In this document: positions 31,250 to 42,147 of the stretch, in pieces
Position numbering within the stretch: the stretch's first letter is position 1
Layout of the letters: each line of letters starts with the position of its first letter
Assembly (NCBI GenBank): GCA_949316235.1
Contig: OX438744.1
Location: forward strand, 36,204,778 to 36,268,777
Reading direction: 5' to 3'
Length of the DNA: 64,000 nt
From: Oegoconia quadripuncta
Taxonomy: Eukaryota > Arthropoda > Insecta > Lepidoptera > Autostichidae
Notes under the pieces: generated by a model
Database searches by the model: none
Seen by the model: only the letters and a program-made list of their open reading frames with translations
Told to the model about the DNA's origin: nothing
Made by a program: the position numbers and the translations under genes

Positions 31250-32045
31250 CCGAGTTTTGTCAAAAGGATTTTAAAGATATATAATATAGTTGGTCTGTTA
31301 TTCATACATACATAAGTATTTACGAATGGTATATCTGTATTTATAGGCGCGTCCGGTATTTATTTTAATTCGAGCTGAAATTTCATATATTTCTTTATTT
31401 GATATGGTAAAACTAAACAACATGGCTATCCGTAACCCTATTTTGGAAGACACTCAATCCAAATACGCAATATCGAACTAATGTAGGTTTACTCGAACAT
31501 TAATTTTATACAGATTTATTTTTAGCTAAGTTTACGACAACAACATTATTACTTGACAATGAAATTTCACTACAAATTAATGACATAAGTAAATACCCTG
31601 TACGCAAAACGGAAAAAATAGAATTAATTGCCGGCACGCATAACTTCTTGTTAATGGTTTATATTAAGTTATATTACTGTTTGAATTATTGACTATGGCA
31701 TGATCCCACAAGGACACAGGAATTAAGAATTCATGAAATGTTCTCATGCAGTCGCACTGTGGGATAGAAGTTAAGAGGGATTATTCCGTCCAGTGGAAAA
31801 AAATCTTATTGTATCTAATAGTAAGTTCGTGTCTCCAAACATGCAAACAAACGTTGTACCATTTCCATTGATGATAAGATAAAAGATTTGAATTGAAAAT
31901 TAAGATAACCCTCGGCAACATTGATGGAACAAATGATTATATCGTCCAGGTAGATTAGACCAAAAGATAGTGTTAAAGGCTTCGAAAAAAAAATATTCCA
32001 AACGGCTTAACCGATTTCCAGCCATCTAAGAACATATCACCGCGT
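31250..32045. other. AT-rich spacer without supported features
   Basis: Only short, weak echoes of Rep-I near 31940-32045 (CGGCTTAACCGATTTCCAG). Confidence 0.3.
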
Positions 32046-32048
32046 TTA

Positions 32049-32308
32049 ATAAATAAATAAACGTCTGTGCACAAACACGCAGCGCCATCTAGGTCCACAG
32101 TAAGCATCTAGGCTTGTGTTATGGATACCAGATGGTTGATATACTATACAAATACATTTTTTGTAAATAAATACATGTATAAATGAAAAGCATCCATAAC
32201 TCGGGAACACATGTCTGTATTCATTATACAAACATATGCCCCTAGCGGGATTCGAACCCGCGACCATTTGGTACAGTAGCAGAGTACCACTACACCAAAC
32301 AGGTCGTC
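32049..32308 (-). mobile_element. SINE-C, full length
   Basis: Minus copy with intact boxes: plus shows GGGATTCGAACCCGCG and CACTACACCAAACAGGTCG. The tail ends in an AATAAATAAATAAA run at its plus-left side. Confidence 0.85.
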
Positions 32309-32804
32309 AAGTTTAATCTTAAGAGGGTTTATCCCACACGGCATTGCATACTAACTTTGAAGTCCATATTTTCCGAAATGAATAACCCGATTCTAGTGAA
32401 ATTTTTGTACGTATAAGCAGAATACATAGATCTAAAAAATTAGTAGAAAACATTTCCGAAATATCGAATTTAAAAGTATATTTTGCATTTTTTCTGTTAC
32501 CATAGAAAACTTAAAATCGCTCTAATTTAATTTCAATACTCTTTTTCGAAAATGTTCTTCACTAACATTTTAGATCTATATTGAAATTGAGAACCGCTCT
32601 TTTTGGTAGTAAGTCCATTCGGGTTTCATCCATCACTTATGAGAAAAGGTCTTTTAGATCTTAGGTCGTATGAAATAATGGGTATTTCGAGATTAGTTCC
32701 AAACAGCACAGGCACATACGTTTATTCGTTTAGAAAAGTTGGGAGTTGAAAGTTTGTATGGAATACCATGGATAAACGATCTTAAATACAAAAAAAATTA
32801 GAAA

Positions 32805-33215
32805 CCCCTCGAAAACTGATATCATCGAAACACACCAAGAAATTATGTAAGAAGCTAAATATCCTTAACCTTAACCCAATTTCCATCAAAAACGGCTAAG
32901 AAACTCTCCTTGTTAAGTCTCTAATGTATAAAAGAAACCTTATTCCAATCAGACCACGCATTATGGGGCTACGTCCGGACAAGTACTGATCATTCACACA
33001 CACATACAATGTCAAACACATAATAACCGACGTGTTTCGACTGGGGTTATTTGAACATTACAAATCCCAACTATCCCAACTAATCTTATAAATGCGAAAG
33101 TGTGTGTGTGTAAATGGCTCGACGTATTTACATGAAAATTGGTTGGTAGACAGGTTATGATCTGGATTAACAATTATAGGTCACTTTTTATCCCGGAAAA
33201 GTGACAGGGTGATAG
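32805..33215. repeat. Rep-I pair
   Basis: The first part (32840-33050) mirrors 85-330. From 33090 an ATGCGAAAGTGTGTGTG start leads to CATGAAAATTGGTTGG and CACTTTTTATCCCGG, as in other copies. Confidence 0.5.
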
Positions 33216-33507
33216 GTTAATAATTTAGTGGTATTATGGGATTTAGTGGGATTGCTTTCGAGTCATAGAGTGACGCATTTGGTAGTAGAAGTTTTCTTTT
33301 TAATGATGATGATGGTGATGACGGCAAATTTTTTTCAACGAACGAAGTCGCGCGAAACAGTATCTAATATAGTGCAATCCTACTTATTCAGATTAAGCTT
33401 ATCCAGCTGCATGTGCGTCACAACAACCTACTGGTGGTTAGTGATTACTGTGACCAAATGTGCGTGACGTATGTCGCTGGAAAAGCTGCTTATGACACAT
33501 ATTGTCT

Positions 33508-33600
33508 TTAATTATCTAGTATCCATAGCACAAACATTGCTTAGTTTGGGACTAGATGATTGGTGTAAGTGTCCGAAATATTTATTGATTATTTATTAAT
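33508..33600 (+). mobile_element. SINE-B, 3' end only
   Basis: ATTATCTAGTATCCATAGC, TTGCTTAGTTTGGGACTAG and GTGTCCGAAATATTTATTG. The 5' two-thirds are missing. Confidence 0.75.
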
Positions 33601-34216
33601 CCAGTAAGGATAATCCTGTAAGGAATTAATTGTGTTTCATTATTATTAGCGAGAGAAAGAAAGATAAAGATTTTATTTCGCACCAATAGCAATACTTGCA
33701 GCATCACATACATCTATGTGTGGTCTATCTATTCTTTCTTCGGCACTTTTTATAATTCTTGCTTGTTATTAGAAAGAAAGAAAGAAAACTTATTATTTGC
33801 ACCATTATTGCTTAGTTATACTGTCTAAACTTAGTGCAATATGAAGTAGTGATACCAAAAAGGCATTCACTCATCATAAAGTCGCGATATTGGACTCCCT
33901 AGAAGCCAGTGACGCGACGCTGGTATTCCGTGGACACCGGAGGACGGAGACTGGAGTGTGGAACACCGGACAGTACATATACAAGACCACAAAATATCAA
34001 GTGCTCGCATTAATTGGCTAATAAAGTGGTACAATGGCATTTCTATGGATTTATAAAAAGACACGTTGTTATAAGCTTGTAAAAAAAAGAACTTAACCCA
34101 ATATTCACTACCTACTTATAATGAGAGGCGCAATGTTAATTTATTATTAATTAACTATAAAGTTTTAGCTGATACGTATATATCAATAAACTCGTGTTTA
34201 GTCTAGTTATTTGTTT

Positions 34217-35547
34217 AAATACTACTCTGTGTAAAAAGTATCGGGAATATGTCAATAAAAAGACCCGCGTAAAAGAGGTCGTTCTAATTTTTTTACTGCA
34301 TGTTGGTAGCACTGTACTGATTTAGCGCGCAAAATTTGAGCGGGATCTGTCATTTAATTTGTTTTAAACTACACTTTTTGTTGGTCATAGTTTTGAGTCC
34401 TCGGCGATTTTTACCATGGAAAATATTGTTGAACAAAGAGTGTGCCTTAAATTTTGTGTTTCAAATGATATTTCATGTGGTGAATCACTAAAAATGTTGC
34501 GAAATACCTACGGCGAATCGTGTATATCGAAAACAAGGGCTTATGAATGGTATAAGGCTTTTAAAGAAGGCCGAGAAGTAGTAGTAGACTTGCCTCGTTC
34601 TGGTAGACCTTCAACCGCTACGACCAAAGAAAACATCGACAGAATCAAGAAGCTAGTGCTCGAAAATCGACGTATGAGTCTGAGAGAGTTGGCTAGTGAG
34701 GTGAACATATCTTTTAAGTCCGTCCACAACATTCTCATTGACATTTTAGGCATGAAACGCGTCGCCGCTCGACTAGTTCCAAAAGAACTCAATTTTGTTC
34801 AAAAAGCGCAGCGAACGCATGTCGCTGAAGACATGGTTTCCCGAGCTTCTACGGATCCGACCTTTATGAAACGTATAATAACTGGCGACGAGACATGGGT
34901 TTATGAGTACGACATGCAAACAAGCCAACAGTCTTCAGAATGGCGTCTCGAAAACGAGCCGAAACCCAAAAAACCGCGGCAAAGTCGCTCCAAAATCAAG
35001 GTGATGCTGACAGTTTTTTTTGACTACCGTGGTGTGGTTCACTCCGAATTCCTTCCAGAGGGAGAAACAGTGAATAAAGAATATTATTTAGGCGTCATGA
35101 AGCGTTTGCGTGAGAGTATCCGCCGAAAACGTCCAGATTTGTGGCAACACAACTCATGGATGCTGCACCATGATAATGCACCATCACACACAGCCATTAT
35201 AGTGAAAGAGTTTTTAGCGAAAAATTCAACAAAAGTTCTCGACCAAGCACCGTATTCACCTGATATGGCTCCGTCTGACTTTTTTTTATTTCCCAAGTTA
35301 AAATTACCACTTCGAGGAAAACGTTTTGAGTCGATAGAAGCCATAAAAGAAAATTCGCTGAATGAGCTAAAGGCCATACCGCAAATAGCCTATGAAAAAT
35401 GTATGGAAGACTGGGTGAAGCGGTGGAGATGTTGTATTGCAAGCGATGGGGCCTACTTTGAAGGCGATAAAATAAATTTAGATGAATAATTTGTATTTTT
35501 TGTTTTATTGACAAATTCCCGATACTTAGTACACTGAAGCACTGTTA
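34217..35547 (+). mobile_element. mariner transposon, about 1.33 kb
   Basis: Inverted ends: GTGTA, two variable bases, then AAGTATCGGGAAT at 34229-34248, and its inverse at 35516-35534, extending to GTCAATAAAA at 34251-34260 and 35503-35512. Across about 32 bp only three positions differ. The length matches mariner elements of about 1.3 kb. Flanking TA (34216-34217 and 35546-35547) is compatible with mariner insertion, but the exact outer ends are not symmetrical beyond the core. It contains the transposase gene and no other insertion. Confidence 0.85.
34416..35489 (+). CDS. mariner-family DD34D transposase
   Basis: A cut-and-paste transposase expected to act in the nucleus on its own terminal repeats. 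The 357-residue ORF is uninterrupted; mariner proteins are usually about 340-360. Residues 1-110 hold two helix-turn-helix-type regions (around 20-55 and 75-108) joined by a basic PRSGRPSTAT segment. The linker LVPKEL (120-125) stands where the family has a WVPHEL-like motif. The catalytic domain follows, with GDET (D158), HHDNAPSH (D253) and YSPDMAPSDFF (D288). The last two aspartates have 34 residues between them, the mariner signature. The start ATG sits in a good context (ACCATGG), and the stop lies just inside the right terminal repeat. The subfamily was not assigned. With intact ends it may be a recently active copy, but activity is inferred. Confidence 0.92.
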   Translation: MENIVEQRVCLKFCVSNDISCGESLKMLRNTYGESCISKTRAYEWYKAFKEGREVVVDLPRSGRPSTATTKENIDRIKKLVLENRRMSLRELASEVNISFKSVHNILIDILGMKRVAARLVPKELNFVQKAQRTHVAEDMVSRASTDPTFMKRIITGDETWVYEYDMQTSQQSSEWRLENEPKPKKPRQSRSKIKVMLTVFFDYRGVVHSEFLPEGETVNKEYYLGVMKRLRESIRRKRPDLWQHNSWMLHHDNAPSHTAIIVKEFLAKNSTKVLDQAPYSPDMAPSDFFLFPKLKLPLRGKRFESIEAIKENSLNELKAIPQIAYEKCMEDWVKRWRCCIASDGAYFEGDKINLDE

Positions 35548-35699
35548 AATACTAAATATCTTTGAAGCGGCTTAAGAGTTTCATGTATTAATTCACAATA
35601 CAATGCAAAAAATTTTAAAATAACAATCACAGAAATGTATATGTCCAGCCTTTTTTGAAAGAGTTCACTGATCACTGACTGGTAATTTGTTTCACACTT

Positions 35700-35945
35700 T
35701 CACTGCTCGTTTTGATAGGAAGTGGTATTTATGATTGCTTGCACTTGGTGAGAGTGGATAGCTTCATAGAGTGTCCTCTCAATCCCCTTGTTTTTGTTCG
35801 TCACAAGTATACCACTCAAGCTTGGGACGTTGCAGTGACCGCGAAGCATTTTATAAGTCTCAATCAGATCATCACGCTGTCTACGCTGCTCCAGAGAGAT
35901 TAGCTATAATTCGTTGAGCCTCTGTCCATAAGTATAACCACGAGG
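35700..35945 (-). pseudogene. LINE reverse-transcriptase C-terminal remnant
   Basis: The minus frame reads YTYGQRLNEL, a stop, LISLEQRRQRDDLIETYKML and RGHCNVPSLS. The LxxLExRRxRxDLIExYKMLxG pattern follows the reverse-transcriptase core in many RTE- and CR1-like LINEs. The tail (EAIHSHQVQAIINTTS) is less typical. There is one in-frame stop and no catalytic domain. Confidence 0.6.
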
Positions 35946-36592
35946 TGATTCTTGTGGCTCTACTTTGTACTCTTTAATAGGATGTCTTTAACGAATTAGG
36001 GGTTCCAAATATTTGTGCGTGTTAATAATTTTCCCTATTTATTATGACGTCCCTTCCCTATTTATTATACTGTGATACTGATAAAGGATGGACACATATA
36101 TACAACGCTGGCAAACACATAACACCCGTCGTTTTACGTTACGTGAGGTCTAATCGACCCTTTTTGAGTATTCGGGCGTAAAAGTATCAAATCTGTTTAA
36201 CCCGCATAAATTATACGTCTGTGGTTAAAACATGTATTAATACATATGTATAACTTTCATAAATTCTACAATTATGTTATTGTTTTGTTTGACGCAAACA
36301 AGTTGCGTTCAATGTGTGCCTCTGTTATGCAGTTTTCATCGTGTCTGCTGACGTCAGAACTGTTATTTGTTATTATTACACCTGATACACTGACGACTTA
36401 AAGACTAATAACATGAAACTAAAAAGAAATATTTTATTTTCATGTTATTTTCCCGGCCCTAAATCATGCCGGAATTTGAAATTTAGGAAACCCCCGATAG
36501 TCAATGGTATCGTCCAAATACACCAAATGTTAAAGGCTGAATATCTTAATCGATTTTCATCAAATATAGGAATAACTTGTCACCTCGTTTAG

Positions 36593-36710
36593 TCATCATC
36601 ATCATCTCCTTGCCCTGGTCCCAATTTATTTGGGGTTGGCGCAGTACGTCTTTTTCTTCCGATCTCCTCCATCAGCCGTTACCTTTCGTTCACATCACCC
36701 TTCACACAAT
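36593..36710. repeat. Interspersed repeat (TCATCATC...GGGGTTGGCGCAG)
   Basis: TCATCATCATCATCTCC, CCCAATTTATTTGGGGTTGG and CGCAGTACGTCTTTTTCTTCC. I recognise this from lepidopteran genomes as a LINE 3'-end-like repeat. It abuts SINE-C at 36711. Confidence 0.45.
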
Positions 36711-36830
36711 CGACCTGTTTGGTGTAGTGGTTAGAAAAGGTCGCGGGATCGACTCCCGCAAGGGGCATATGTTTGTATGATGAATACGAACACGTGTACC
36801 CGAGTTATGGATGTTTTCATTTATAATATT
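36711..36830 (+). mobile_element. SINE-C, 5' half
   Basis: CGACCTGTTTGGTGTAGTGG with A box, B box GGATCGACTCCCG, GATGAATACGAACACG and CCCGAGTTATGGATG. It stops at CATTTATA, before the middle of the element. Confidence 0.8.
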
Positions 36831-37149
36831 GATGGACTTAATGTAATAATCATGATGGAGTATTGAAAGCTTGTATTTAATTAATATAGAACTTGTTTTA
36901 TTTATATATATAAATAGCGAGCACTCGTGACACTATAACAAATTTAATCAAAATCGATCTAGTAGTTTAATCGCTACGATGGAACTTCTATGTAATTCCG
37001 GCTTCTCGTAGTAATAATATAAAAGAACTGACACTACACACATGCAGAATAAAAACCGCAGTCAGACTTTCTTATTTCTTACATTATAAATTAAATACTG
37101 AATCACTTATTTGCTTCAAGTATCTACATATTAAACATACATACATAAG

Positions 37150-37245
37150 TGCATGCCCTTTATCCTAAATTGCGCGGTCATAGATATCGCAAACATAAGC
37201 CGTTGAGTGTTCCAAATCCTTGAAACGACGTCCACGGCTCTCCAA
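37150..37245. repeat. Rep-F, left part
   Basis: CCCTTTATCCTAAATTGCG, GGTCATAGATATCGCAAAC, GTTGAGTGTTCCAAATC and CGTCCACGGCTC. Confidence 0.55.
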
Positions 37246-37384
37246 ATTTTCTTTATTTATTTAACGTAATTATGTAATTATGTGGACTAGGCTACAAACG
37301 CGACCGTCAAATGACACAATTAATTATTCGATGATTGTGCCGTATAGGCACCTTTTTATAGTAATATTGTATACTTTTTTTTTT

Positions 37385-37500
37385 TTTTTAATTAGAATGG
37401 GATCGCTCTTGACCTTAATCTGGACTAATGTCGAGATAAGGTCTACGATGGAACGAGCTTTCCCAGAAGATGCCTATTTAACCTGACTTTAAAGAGCTGC
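37385..37500 (+). repeat. Rep-G relative
   Basis: A T run, GAATGGGATCGCTCTTGACC, TAAGGTCTACGATGGAACG and CAGAAGATGCCTATTTAACC follow the Rep-G plan, with different bases at many positions. It may be a separate subfamily. Confidence 0.45.
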
Positions 37501-38025
37501 GGGTACTTTTTACTTTTATATTTTTTTACCTTTTGCCTGTCTTTTTGACTTTTTGGTTTATTGTTTTGCCTTGGCTTTGGGCCAGTTGTTGCAGTAGCAT
37601 AAATATTATTATCACCACCCTAAGAACCCTCTTTTATCTTGATACAGTCCATAAAATCACACTACCAATCAAGAAAGTGAAGTATGAGACTATGTAATTA
37701 GGGAAATAGAAATTTGCCGACTTGTGGAGCACACGAGCTTCTATATATTTGTATTTTAGATGGGCTCAATTTCGAAAACAAACATTTTATTATCTTAATC
37801 TTTATTGTACACAAAATTGTTACAGAAATATGCATTGTACATAAAATGTACAAAGGCGAACTTAACTCCTATAGAGTTTTCTACCAGCAAACTTTAGAGA
37901 TACATAGTGTTTATTAGATTGGGTAGAAAATAGTGTACACAACATTTGAAAATTATTTTATAAAAAATTATATAAATAAATAAATACCCAAAAAAAATAC
38001 CGAATAATAACATTAATATTTTTTT

Positions 38026-38367
38026 TATTTTTTTTTTTATGCATAACGGGTTGGTACTTGAACTCAATCGCACCTGATGTTAAGTGAAGATGAGGTCGAA
38101 GATGGAAGCGTACTGACCCGGAAACCCCAACACATTTGGGGGACTGGCTATCTTATCTCTGACAACCGGAACACGACAATGCTATTAACATTGCAGCTTG
38201 GCGGCAGATTTAGATAAGATGGTGGTAGCTAGCCCTACTTACTGACTATTTAAAATGCCCTACCACCAACCAAACCGAGTACTTAAACATGTACCCCGCT
38301 GGGGACCGAACCCGCGACCTACGAATCGTAAACCCAATGTTGTTTACATTGAGCCACGGAGGCGGTT
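38026..38367 (-). mobile_element. SINE-A, full length
   Basis: From TTTATGCATAACGGGTTGG to GCCACGGAGGCGGTTATTA. A run CCCTACTTACTGACTATT near 38233 replaces the usual AGGCGGACATT, a local change. Confidence 0.85.
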
Positions 38368-38455
38368 ATTAGTTTTAGTCACTTCTCTAGTTTCTGGTAC
38401 TAAGTAATTCTTCTAAACTGTGCAACGGATATTGCACTTCAGAGACGGACTTAGC

Positions 38456-38510
38456 ACGGACTAGAGAAGAGAGTAAAGACTAGAGAAGAGATAAAGACTA
38501 GAGACCAACC
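38456..38510. repeat. 18/19-bp tandem repeat, 2.5 copies
   Basis: GACTAGAGAAGAGAGTAAA, GACTAGAGAAGAGATAAA, then GACTAGAGA. It is followed at once by a 27-bp scrap identical to inner SINE-A (ACCAACCAAACCGAGTAC and on). Confidence 0.8.
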
Positions 38511-38849
38511 AAACCGAGTACTTAAACATATAACCTATCCAATATATATATAGTACGAAATATAAATAAGTATATACATTATCAATACTCATATTATGGT
38601 AAATAATTAAATAATTACTATAAAAAGGTGCCTATACGGCACAATGATAATAAAAAAAAAATATTTATTATTATTAATAATACGCTGATGCAAGTATATC
38701 AGTGCACTTGAGTTTGGTTAATTTTTTAACTTTAAATATTTAAATTTAAAGATAATTTAGCTATGCCAATACCTTCTATTTCACTTACCTTATATGCCCT
38801 ATCTTTTCCTTACGGTAAAAAAACTCACCGGTATACACATACCTAAATA

Positions 38850-39355
38850 ACGTTACGACCTTTATTCCAAATGGGGTGATCAGAGATATCCAAATAATAG
38901 TATTTGGGTGTTTGAAACATTAACGACCGATTGGTGTAGTGGATAGTGACCCTGTCAGCGAAACCAACTGTTGCCGGTTCGAATCCCGTGACGGGTAAAT
39001 GTTTGTGCGATGAATATGAACATTTCTGAGTCATGGATGTTTATATAAATATTTATGTATGTTTATCCGTTATCTAGTATCCATAGTACAAGCTTGGGAC
39101 TAGATGATTGGTGTAAGTGTCCGAAATATTTATTTATAATTATTTATATATTTATTTATTAAGAGTTTTAACGCTTGAAACAATTTCCACGGTTCACCTG
39201 ATACAGAAATGCACACGTGATCCCCTTGAGTCAATAGCCGTTGAAACGTGCAAATTTATAGATGTGTTTTGGTGGAGAGCCCCTTAGTCGCGTCTTACGA
39301 CACCCACAGGAAGAGACTTGATGGTATTCTGTTAACGTGCCGAAACCACACAGCA
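38850..39355. repeat. Rep-F, near complete, split by SINE-B
   Basis: Left part 38850-38928 (CGTTACGACCTTTATTCC to GAAACATTAA) and right part 39167-39355 (GAGTTTTAACGCTTGAAAC to ACGTGCCGAAACCACA) are collinear with 26385-26612. ATTAA on both sides of the SINE may be its target duplication. Confidence 0.75.
38929..39166 (+). mobile_element. SINE-B, full length
   Basis: CGACCGATTGGTGTAGTGG, B box GGTTCGAATCCCG and the tail GTGTCCGAAATATTTATTT. It lacks the TTTGCTTAGT bases in GCTTGGGACTAG. Inserted in Rep-F. Confidence 0.85.
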
Positions 39356-39724
39356 CTATCTACGAACAACATGCTATTCAGACAAATAGCCTGAATTTTT
39401 ATAAAATCATACGCAGTGAAAAGATAACGTTATAAGATGTTACTTATCTTACGGAATGTTATCTCTACTCATATTTATTTATCTAAACATCACCATTCTT
39501 CGAACTGAATACTCGTAACTTAGAATATTGATCACTTATCAAAATTGCAATACGTACTTACTTATCTTTTTAATCAAATTTTTTGCTTGCATTCCTAATA
39601 TCCGTTTATGAATCACACTTAACACAATACAATGTAATGCGTTGGATATACACAATTCCATCATCGTCATTCTATCTTCGAACTACTAGGTAAGGGTTTC
39701 TACTAGGGTAACTACTAGGAAACG

Positions 39725-40130
39725 GCGCGACCGGGGGGGTGTCGTCGCAACGGGTCCTGGGACGCTTCATACCGCTCGCTGGTCGCGGTGTGGGGCGCGA
39801 AAGCGTCAGCCGCCCTCCGGGAACGGGCCTCCCCTTGTGTGTGCATGCCGGGCGGGACCTGGAAGTCGCTTATGCATACCCAGGTCCTCCCTACTGCCGA
39901 GGAAAGTCACCGCGGGGTTTGGGGAGTCCTACATAACCGTCTCGCCGTCCCCTAGGCGAGCAGTATGCGTAACACATTACACCCGCGAAAAAAAAGGAAG
40001 GGTTCCCCTGCTCACGGAATGCTATAGTAGAACGTACTAACAAGGGAGCTGACGTTCTAACTATAGAGCCTTGGAATCCAAGGCTGCGCCCACTAACGCG
40101 CCATCGGAGCTGTTCTGCCGAACTTCGAAG
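39725..40130 (+). mobile_element. GC-rich LINE 3' UTR-like segment
   Basis: A sharp rise in GC with GAACGGGCCTCCCC, GCTTATGCATACCCAGG and CCTACATAACCGTCTCGCC. I associate these strings with 3' UTRs of R1-clade LINEs, and it lies just before an R1-like C-terminus. Several overlapping frames exist only because of the base composition. Confidence 0.4.
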
Positions 40131-40227
40131 CAGGCATGGGAAAGAAAGGCTACGTTACTTACAGGTTGATCAGATACTCATAGATGTTTCGGTGACTTAG
40201 TCGAATCGGACGGAAAGAAATGGCACG

Positions 40228-40440
40228 ATGCTGCACTCTGCGTGCAACCACGACTTCGCATACACGCTGGTCGACTGGATCGGACGAGATCTATCCCCGC
40301 CAGCATTAGTCGCGGTTATGCTGGCGAGGAAGGAGGATTAGTGGACCACGGCCTCCTTCTGCGAGGTATTCGTACTCCAGAAGGAGTCCGCAGAGCGGGA
40401 TCGGGTGAGGGTGTTCCCGCTCGCAGGAGGCGACGTCTGA
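40228..40440 (+). pseudogene. R1-clade LINE C-terminus
   Basis: The frame reads HDFAYTLVDWIGRDLSPPAL and VAVMLARKED, TAG at 40339, then WTTASFCEVFVLQKESAER. The IGRDLSLPALVxxML...FCEEVMLQKExAERxRE pattern is the tail of R1/TRAS/SART-type proteins. One nonsense codon (TAG, probably from TGG) breaks it. The following 40441-40600 (AGGGGGCGATGTAGTCG, GAGAATAGTGGCCGACGG) looks like its 3' UTR. A 104-codon frame over the same bases is a shadow. Confidence 0.65.
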
Positions 40441-40819
40441 GGGAGCGGCAACGCTCGCTAGAAGGGGGCGATGTAGTCGTCGGACGCGATCTGAAAGCGG
40501 CTGATCCGCCTCCCAAGTCCTCTCTACCGCCGAGAATAGTGGCCGACGGGGTTTAAGTTGGCATTCCTACCGTTTGGGGTGAAAAGCGAGGAGGTATCCG
40601 TAAACCATTTTCCCACAAAAAAGGGAAGAGTTTCTGCCCGCAGTTTGACAAATCTAACACCCGCACTAAGCCGCGCTCGTCATGCTAATGTGAATTGCCA
40701 AAGTATGGACATCTCTACTATATGTTTCACCAAAATCCTACAATAAAACAAATGTGGTCTTGAAAAGCAAGGTGAATAGGCATATACTGAGAACGCATGC
40801 TCCGTCAGTTGAGCTTGTA

Positions 40820-41125
40820 ATCTTTTTTTTTATGCACAAAGGGTTGGTACTTTGACCTCAATCACACCTGATGTTAAGTGAAGATGAGGTCGAAGGTGGA
40901 AGCGTACTGACCCGGAAATCCCAACACATTTAGGGGACTGGTTATCTTATCTCTGACAACCGGAACACAACAATGCTATTAACATTGCTGCTTGGCGGCA
41001 GATTTAGATAAGATGGTGGTAGCTAGCCAGGCGGACATTTAACATGCCCTACCACCAACCAAACCGAGTACTAAAACATGTACCCTTAAACCCAATATTG
41101 TTTACATTGAGCCACGGAGACGGTT
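40820..41125 (-). mobile_element. SINE-A with box-B deletion
   Basis: Typical tail (ATGCACAAAGGGTTGG) and head (GAGCCACGGAGACGG), but the B-box region is deleted between ACATGTACCC and TTAAACCCAATATTG. Confidence 0.8.
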
Positions 41126-41129
41126 AAAA

Positions 41130-41650
41130 TCTTTGAATGGATAAGCAAACGAAAAAAACGTAGTGATACAGATACAGTCTTTATGCCAAGAACTTCTGAG
41201 ACTGCCTTTACCCATTGTGTAGAAAAAAGATAAACCTTTTACAAGATTTGTTTTGCACCTTTTGTGTAATTAACAAATCCTTTAGATTGCACAAAACCTC
41301 GCAACGAAAAACAAATGTGTGACTAATTTATTATGTTTTAATAATACCGTCTGTTATGTTTCAACAGTCCACTACACAATCTCGTTAATTGTCGTTGCGA
41401 AAGGGAAAACTAAGTGGGGCAATGAAAAATAACTGTTACTGGCCAAATGTCTGTGAGGGCGTTTGTTATTTTAAATTCTTTCAATTTCAAGCATTTATTT
41501 CAAGTAATTTCAACGTAAGATATGTGATATCATGATATGGATAAAACATTTATCCAATAGACTGGTCTACGCCTCCGGCGATCTGAGAGCTGTCACCTAA
41601 TTCAAAACCAATTGTTTAGCTTTTAGTTTTACCTGTACGTCATATATATA
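41130..41650. other. No feature supported
   Basis: An AT-rich spacer ending in a short (TA)n run at 41643-41654. Confidence 0.3.
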
Positions 41651-41655
41651 TATAG

Positions 41656-42147
41656 TTGTAACAATGTATTGTTTATCCATACGGCTATGGCATGGCTACT
41701 GTCTTTTAGCCTAGGATTATCTATAAGGATTAATTTGACTTTGGTGCTTAAAATAGCAGCCAATATCCACTGCTGAACATAGGCTTGGTCGCAGGAACTC
41801 GTTGATTGTGTGCCGCTTCCGAACGGTCGCTTTGAAAATCAATGGGGAGTATTCGGGAGGCCTATGTTCAGCTGAATGATTTAAGAAATATCCCCAAAAT
41901 ACCCGATAGAATCATTTTATAAAAATGAAACACATGTACCTACATTCTCTTAGGCAGGGTGTCATGGAATATTAAACGAAGGTTGAGAATGGTGTCGATT
42001 CGGATGTACACCAACTAAACTAAACTAAACTAAAACCAGTTTTGGAGTGGTGCCGTCGAATCGTACTGTTCCAGGGAGACTACTACTTTAAAACTGGTTT
42101 TGTTTAGTTTAGTTTAGTTGGTGTACATCCGAATCGACACCGATAAC
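41656..42147. mobile_element. 490-bp element with a terminal 150-bp palindrome (copy 1)
   Basis: 41989-42141 is a fold-back: GGTGTCGATTCGGATGTACA at one end and its inverse at the other, with inner TAAACTAAAC tracts. The rest (41656-41988) has CCATACGGCTATGGCATGG, GCAGCCAATATCCACTGC and CTTAGGCAGGGTGTC. All of it recurs inverted at 62332-62812. No coding capacity. Confidence 0.75.

Larger units (their letters stand above)
37785..38627 (-). mobile_element. LINE 3' region split by SINE-A
   Basis: 37785-37990 is the inverse of 3125-3316 and 38528-38627 the inverse of 2990-3100. The two blocks are collinear with that copy. The middle holds SINE-A (38026-38367), a small tandem repeat and filler. 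Confidence 0.6.

Noticed and set aside
40242..40556. 104-codon Arg-rich plus frame
   Set aside because: It is a shifted-frame shadow of the R1-like C-terminus and its GC-rich 3' UTR.
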